Positions 8,418-11,915 of a DNA stretch of 11,915 nt are shown piece by piece. The position numbers were made by a program, and so were the translations under genes. Numbering within the stretch: position 1 is the stretch's first letter; each line of letters opens with the position of its first letter. Source of the DNA: Atopobium sp. UBA6362 (GTDB lineage: Bacteria; Actinomycetota; Coriobacteriia; Coriobacteriales; Atopobiaceae); the NCBI GenBank assembly GCA_002440065.1, contig DJRK01000068.1:1-11915 (forward strand), given 5' to 3'. A model generated the notes under the pieces. It did no database searches. It was not told the DNA's origin and saw only the letters and a list, made by a program, of their open reading frames with translations.

Positions 8418-10908
8418 ATCTGTCCGTCCCCTCGACCGGCGAGGCTTCGGGCGCCTGCCCGGCAAAGAAGGTCAAGGTCAGGATGTTCGTCCCGTCCACG
8501 CGGGCGTATGCCATCGAGCGGGAAAGGCGCCGCAGCATGTGGATGCCGAGGCCGCCGATGGGCCGCTCCCGCGCGTCGAGCGAGAGGTCGGGCTCGGGCG
8601 CCGCCGTAGGGTCGAAGGCGTCGCCGTCGTCCGCGAGCTCGACCACGAGGTCGGCCCCCTTGCGCAAGACGCTCGCCACGGCGCGGGTCGCGTGCGCGTA
8701 GGCGCAGACGTTCGAGTACGCCTCGTCCACGGCGACCTGCACGCGGGCCGCTGTGCGCCCGTCGGCCCCGAGCCTCGGCAGACGCTCCGAGAAGAACTCG
8801 TGCACGAGCTCGAGGGAGGCGCGGTCGGCCTGGGTGACGATGCGGTCGCGCGAGCGCAGGGCGTAGACGTCCACGGCGAGCATCGTCACGTCGTCGGACC
8901 GCTCGGCGCCCGCGGCGAAGCCGGCGACCGAGGCGGCCACGGCCTCGCACGTGCTCCTAGGCCCCTCGCCCGCCGCGGCGTCCAGGGCGGCGACCAGGCG
9001 TTTCTCGCCGTACATGGCCTCGTGGGGGTCGCAGGCCTCGGTCACGCCGTCGGTATAGAGGAAGAGCTTGTCGCCCGGCCCCAGGGTGAGCCGGCCCTTG
9101 CGGTAGCGCGTGCCCTCCATACCGGCGAGGAAGAGGCTCGGGCGAACGGCGCGCAGGTACTCGTAGCGCCCGCCCGCGCGGCGCACGAGCGGCGGGTTGT
9201 GGCCGGCGTTCGCGTACGCGAGGTCGCCGGTCGCGAGGTCGAGCTTGGCCAGCCACGCCGTGACGAACATGCCCGAGTCGTTCTGCTCGCAGAGGCGCCC
9301 GTTCGCCGCGGCCAGGGCCTCGTCCACGTCCATGCCGCTCTCCATGAGGGCGCGGAGCTCGGTCTTGGCCCGCATCATGAAGAGCGCGGCCGGGACGCCC
9401 TTGCCCGAGACGTCGGCCACCTCGAAGACGAGCGTGTGGCCGTCGAGCATGAAGAAGTCGTAGAAGTCCCCGCCCACCTCGCGCGCCGGGTCCATGCGGG
9501 CATAGAGGTCGAAGTCGCCGCGGTCGGGGTACGGCGGGAAGACCGACGGCAGCGCCGCGCGCTGGATCTGCCGCGCGAGCGCGAGGTCGGCGTCCATGCG
9601 GCGCTCGGCGTCCTCGATGTAGCCGCGCAGGGCCGCCACCGTGGCGTTCACGTCGTCCGAGAGCGCCGAGAACTCCTGGTGCGTGCGCACGTCTATCTGC
9701 GTGTCGAGGTCACCGGCCGTGATGGCGGCGAGGCCTTTCTCGACGGTCTTTATGTTGTCGACCACGCGCCGGCGCAGCAGCTGGAAGAGGATGACGAAGA
9801 GCGCCGTGTAGACGAGCACCTCCATGAAGACCATGAGGTAGAGCAGCGCGTCCGAGAAGTAATCGGCCTCCCCCACCGAGACGTAGGCAATCACGGAGTA
9901 AACCCCCAGGTCGCGCATCATGGCGTAGCGGCGCCCGCCGAAGGCCGTGAGCTCGACGAGCCCGCCGCCCTGCAGCCGCGCGAGCTCGTCCCCGTCCACG
10001 CCCACGTCCCCGAGCGTCGAGCCGCGGCCCTGCGCCGAGGCGACCCTACCGGTGCCCGGGTCATAGACCACGGCCGCGCCCGAGCGCTCCACGTGCCAGG
10101 TATAGTCGCCCTCCGTGAGCCCCGACCAGCCGAAGGTCCCGACGTTCGCCTCGATGTCGTCGAGGCTCGTCTGGAGCTGGCCGCCCGTCTCGTCGGCCGC
10201 GAGGAGCTGCGTGACGCGCACGGTGAAGGCCGAGGTGCCCAGGAACCCTGCGAGGATGACCGCCAGCACGCGCGAGCCGAGGTCGCGGATGAGGTAGGGC
10301 GGCCGCGCCCTCAGCGCCTCGCGGTACAGGTAGCCCTGGCCCAGGAGCGCCGCCCCGCAGGCGATGCCGTTCAGCGCGATCATGGTAAGCGAGCAGGCCC
10401 GCACGTACTCGAAGGCGGCCGCGAGGTCACCCATGTTCGTGAGGAGGACGAGGAGCATGTGGAGCACCTCGGTCGTCACGCCGATGCCCAGGCCGTAGAC
10501 GAAGAGGGGCCTCCTGTCGCCAAAGAACAGCTTGCGGAAGGCCGCGGCGGCGAGTCCGGCGGCGAGGGTCGCGAGCGAGCACGCGACGCGCGTGGTCATG
10601 CCGCCGCCCCACCAGACGCACATCCAGCGCTCGGCCGCGCCGACGATGCCGGCGACGATGCCCGCCGGCGCGCCGAAGGCGAGGCCCGCGACGAGGGGCG
10701 CCGCATCGCGCACGTTCACGACGCCGCCGTCCACCACGGGCACGCCCGTCTCGGTCGCGAAGACCGCCGCCGCGCCAAAGAGCAGGCCGATGACGAGCTG
10801 CCGCGCCCATTCGGGCATGCCGCGCCCGAGCCCGCGCTTCTCGGCGAGGGTGAGCGCGCCGGTGAGCAGCGCGGGCAGTGCCGTCTGTATGGCGAGCATG
10901 AGGGTCAT
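8416..10908 (-). CDS. Membrane sensor fused to SpoIIE/RsbU-type PP2C phosphatase and RsbW-like kinase domain
   Basis: An 830-residue partner-switching enzyme. Residues 1-190 form a LytS/YhcK-type five-helix membrane domain, with the family-typical VNVRDAAPLVAGLAFGAPAG. A further helix at about 213-235, an extracellular loop of about 115 residues, a helix at about 353-377 and a HAMP segment (378-435) follow. The PP2C domain (about 440-680) has ALARQIQRAALP, VGGDFYDFF, VADVSGKGVPAALF, FLYTDGVTEA (Asp620) and SDDVTML (Asp672, Asp673), the metal-binding set of SpoIIE/RsbU enzymes. The C-terminus (about 690-820) is an RsbW/SpoIIAB-type ATPase fold, with VDEAYSNV (Glu729, Asn733), DDGDAFDP and GGLGIHML near 784. 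The first activity should dephosphorylate, and the second phosphorylate, a STAS antagonist, most simply the one encoded 27 bp upstream. ATG at 10908 follows GGGGAGG. SpoIIE-ATPase fusions are known, but this LytS-type sensor is a less usual input. The stimulus is unknown. Confidence 0.92.
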   Translation of the reverse strand: MTLMLAIQTALPALLTGALTLAEKRGLGRGMPEWARQLVIGLLFGAAAVFATETGVPVVDGGVVNVRDAAPLVAGLAFGAPAGIVAGIVGAAERWMCVWWGGGMTTRVACSLATLAAGLAAAAFRKLFFGDRRPLFVYGLGIGVTTEVLHMLLVLLTNMGDLAAAFEYVRACSLTMIALNGIACGAALLGQGYLYREALRARPPYLIRDLGSRVLAVILAGFLGTSAFTVRVTQLLAADETGGQLQTSLDDIEANVGTFGWSGLTEGDYTWHVERSGAAVVYDPGTGRVASAQGRGSTLGDVGVDGDELARLQGGGLVELTAFGGRRYAMMRDLGVYSVIAYVSVGEADYFSDALLYLMVFMEVLVYTALFVILFQLLRRRVVDNIKTVEKGLAAITAGDLDTQIDVRTHQEFSALSDDVNATVAALRGYIEDAERRMDADLALARQIQRAALPSVFPPYPDRGDFDLYARMDPAREVGGDFYDFFMLDGHTLVFEVADVSGKGVPAALFMMRAKTELRALMESGMDVDEALAAANGRLCEQNDSGMFVTAWLAKLDLATGDLAYANAGHNPPLVRRAGGRYEYLRAVRPSLFLAGMEGTRYRKGRLTLGPGDKLFLYTDGVTEACDPHEAMYGEKRLVAALDAAAGEGPRSTCEAVAASVAGFAAGAERSDDVTMLAVDVYALRSRDRIVTQADRASLELVHEFFSERLPRLGADGRTAARVQVAVDEAYSNVCAYAHATRAVASVLRKGADLVVELADDGDAFDPTAAPEPDLSLDARERPIGGLGIHMLRRLSRSMAYARVDGTNILTLTFFAGQAPEASPVEGTDR

Positions 10909-10935
10909 GAGGCCTCCCCGTCGGACATCCGGCGG

Positions 10936-11238
10936 CTACTCGATGACGAGGAAGTCCATGAAACCGGTGATGTCGAAGATCTCCATCACGGCGTCGTTCA
11001 CGTGGACGAGGCGCATGGAGCCCTGCGTGTTCATCGCCTTCTGCGCGCGGAGGATGAGGCGCAGGCCGGACGACGCGATGAACTCGAGCCCGGCGAGGTC
11101 GAAGGTGAGGTCCTTGGCGTCGGGCAGCACCTCGTCGAGAACCGCCTCGAGCTCGGGCGCGGAAACGGTGTCGAGCCTGCCGGACAGGGCGAGGCAGACG
11201 CCCGCGCCGTCGATCTTCTTGGAGATGCTCAGTGCCAT
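10936..11238 (-). CDS. STAS-domain anti-sigma-factor antagonist (RsbV/SpoIIAA type)
   Basis: A 100-residue single STAS domain of normal length. LALSGRLDTVSAPELEAVL (16-34) and LTFDLAGLEFIASSGLRLIL (44-63) are the two signature stretches. In this family a Ser in the DSSGL-type loop is phosphorylated by an RsbW-like kinase and freed by an RsbU-like phosphatase. Here the loop reads ASSGL, so the usual Asp is Ala55 while Ser56 and Ser57 are kept, as in many divergent members. The unphosphorylated form would bind the anti-sigma kinase domain. ATG at 11238 follows a GGAAGGA-rich site. It is the first gene of the four-gene operon, 27 bp before the phosphatase/kinase, which supplies both modifying activities. 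It could instead act on a non-sigma target, since no sigma factor is in view. Confidence 0.93.
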   Translation of the reverse strand: MALSISKKIDGAGVCLALSGRLDTVSAPELEAVLDEVLPDAKDLTFDLAGLEFIASSGLRLILRAQKAMNTQGSMRLVHVNDAVMEIFDITGFMDFLVIE

Positions 11239-11355
11239 GGTCTTCTTCCTTCCCCGGGTCGCCCGGAAGGGCGCGTTTGCCAGGGCTCAACTGTACACCT
11301 CCCGCCGGACATAAATGTGCCCCCGGCGACGTCCGCTCTCGGCCCCGGCCCGTTC

Positions 11356-11474
11356 CGCGAAAGTGAAGTCTTCCCTTTCAAAAACCAAAGAAATGCAGCC
11401 TGCACATTGGCCCTTTTTGGCAAAAAGGCACGTTGTGCAGGCTGCACATTCATTGTGAAGACTTCACTTTGCGG
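11356..11474. repeat. Compound inverted-repeat element, copy 2 (four 13-bp palindromic sites)
   Basis: Four sites: GTGAAGTCTTCCC (11363-11375), ATGCAGCCTGCAC (11393-11405), GTGCAGGCTGCAC (11435-11447) and GTGAAGACTTCAC (11455-11467). Two are perfect 13-bp palindromes. Starts are 30, 42 and 20 bp apart, almost exactly as in copy 1. AAAGTGAAGTCTTC (11360-11373) is the perfect complement of 11457-11470, and TGCAGCCTGCACA (11394-11406) of 11434-11446. The centre holds the stem CCTTTTT-GGC-AAAAAGG (11412-11428). Hand alignment with copy 1 gives roughly 82 of 109 identical positions. It lies between the aminotransferase stop (11518) and the STAS start (11238), about 120 bp upstream of the latter. 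The 117 bp between element and STAS start show only weak -10-like hexamers such as TACAGT (11290-11295, minus). Confidence 0.88.
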
Positions 11475-11517
11475 CAGGCGCGGCAACGGGGCCACCGGCG
11501 CGAACGCGAAGAACCCC

Positions 11518-11915
11518 CTACTGCCGATAGTGCGCAAAGAAGTCCGCGAGGTCCTCCATCGACTCCTTGAGCACCTCCATGCGCGGCAGGTAGACGATGC
11601 GGAAGTGGTCGGGCTCGCCCCAGTTGAAGCCGCCGCCGCGCGTGATGAGGATCTTCTTCTCGTGCAGCAGGTCGAGCGCGAACTGCTCGTCGTCGGTGAT
11701 GTTGAACTTCTTCACGTCCATCTTGGGGAAGATGTAGAACGCCGCCTTGGGCTTGACGGCCGTGATGCCGTCGATGGCGTTCAAGGCCTCGTAAACGTAG
11801 TTGCGCTGCTCGTAGACGCGACCGCCGGGGCGGATGTACTCGTTCACGCTTTGATACCCGCCCAGGGCGGTCTGCACGATGGACTGCGCCGGGACGTTCG
11901 AGCACAGGCGCATGT
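11518..11915 (-). CDS. alaA: AlaA-type alanine aminotransferase, C-terminal part (N-terminus beyond window)
   Basis: Only the last 132 codons are inside the window. The frame enters from the right edge and ends at TAG (11520-11518). The residues match AlaA-type pyridoxal-phosphate aminotransferases closely: RLCSNVPAQSIVQTALGGYQ, then PGGRVYEQRN, KPKAAFYIFPKMD, a short variable stretch, FNWGEPDHFRIVYLP and a C-terminal helix. FRIVYLP contains the Arg that binds the substrate carboxylate in fold-type I aminotransferases. AlaA makes alanine from pyruvate with glutamate as amino donor. The catalytic Lys lies upstream, outside the window, so function rests on subfamily resemblance. It is followed by 279 bp of non-coding sequence with a compound repeat, so it is probably not in the STAS operon. 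Confidence 0.85.
   Translation of the reverse strand, partial: MRLCSNVPAQSIVQTALGGYQSVNEYIRPGGRVYEQRNYVYEALNAIDGITAVKPKAAFYIFPKMDVKKFNITDDEQFALDLLHEKKILITRGGGFNWGEPDHFRIVYLPRMEVLKESMEDLADFFAHYRQ

Noticed and set aside
7472..8701. A 409-codon plus-strand frame opposite the synthetase
   Set aside because: It is antisense to convincing RelA/SpoT motifs, with biased composition and no recognisable family.
6605..11474. Insertion sequence or composite transposon bounded by the two repeats
   Set aside because: There is no transposase or integrase, no target duplication I can see, and the repeats are too diverged for recent transposition. The bracketing itself is reported as a finding.

Overview
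The window is GC-rich, and every gene I can support lies on the minus strand. Codon use is strongly G/C-ending. Lipoprotein signals, LytS-type membrane sensors and an AlaA-type aminotransferase fit a high-GC Gram-positive gut or oral anaerobe. My best guess is class Coriobacteriia (Olsenella, Collinsella or Atopobium relatives). That placement is an inference from style, not from a marker gene.

Layout in transcription order, from high to low coordinates. (1) The C-terminal third of an AlaA-like alanine aminotransferase enters from the right edge and stops at 11518. (2) A 279-bp intergenic region carries a compound inverted-repeat element at 11356-11474. (3) A four-gene operon at 11238-6783 encodes a STAS anti-sigma-factor antagonist, a large membrane protein fusing a LytS-type sensor to a SpoIIE/RsbU phosphatase and an RsbW-like kinase, a RelA/SpoT-type (p)ppGpp synthetase, and a separate HD-domain (p)ppGpp hydrolase. 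Gaps are 27 bp, then 11 bp, then a 1-nt stop/start overlap. (4) A second copy of the compound element sits at 6614-6726, with a good extended -10 promoter just downstream of it. (5) A two-gene unit encodes a substrate-binding lipoprotein and a 1326-residue hybrid histidine kinase with a degenerate GGDEF domain. (6) A 317-bp intergenic region holds a perfect 15-bp inverted repeat. (7) A MarR-like winged-helix protein with a very acidic N-terminus and an Arg-Gly-rich tail runs off the left edge.

How the parts may work together: the four-gene operon looks like one stress-signalling module. The membrane phosphatase/kinase would set the phosphorylation state of the STAS protein encoded beside it. 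The translationally linked synthetase and hydrolase would make and destroy the (p)ppGpp alarmone. No sigma factor is encoded in the window, so the final target of the STAS switch is unknown. The lipoprotein has no permease or ATPase beside it and is followed 21 bp later by a kinase with a large extracellular domain, so it may serve as the kinase's ligand receptor.

The most unusual non-coding signal is the compound element. Each copy has four 13-bp palindromes of the form GTGMAG-N-CTKCAC, with starts spaced 30, 41/42 and 20 bp apart. The two copies are about 75% identical by hand alignment, lie in the same orientation, and bracket the STAS-phosphatase-RelA-HD operon exactly.
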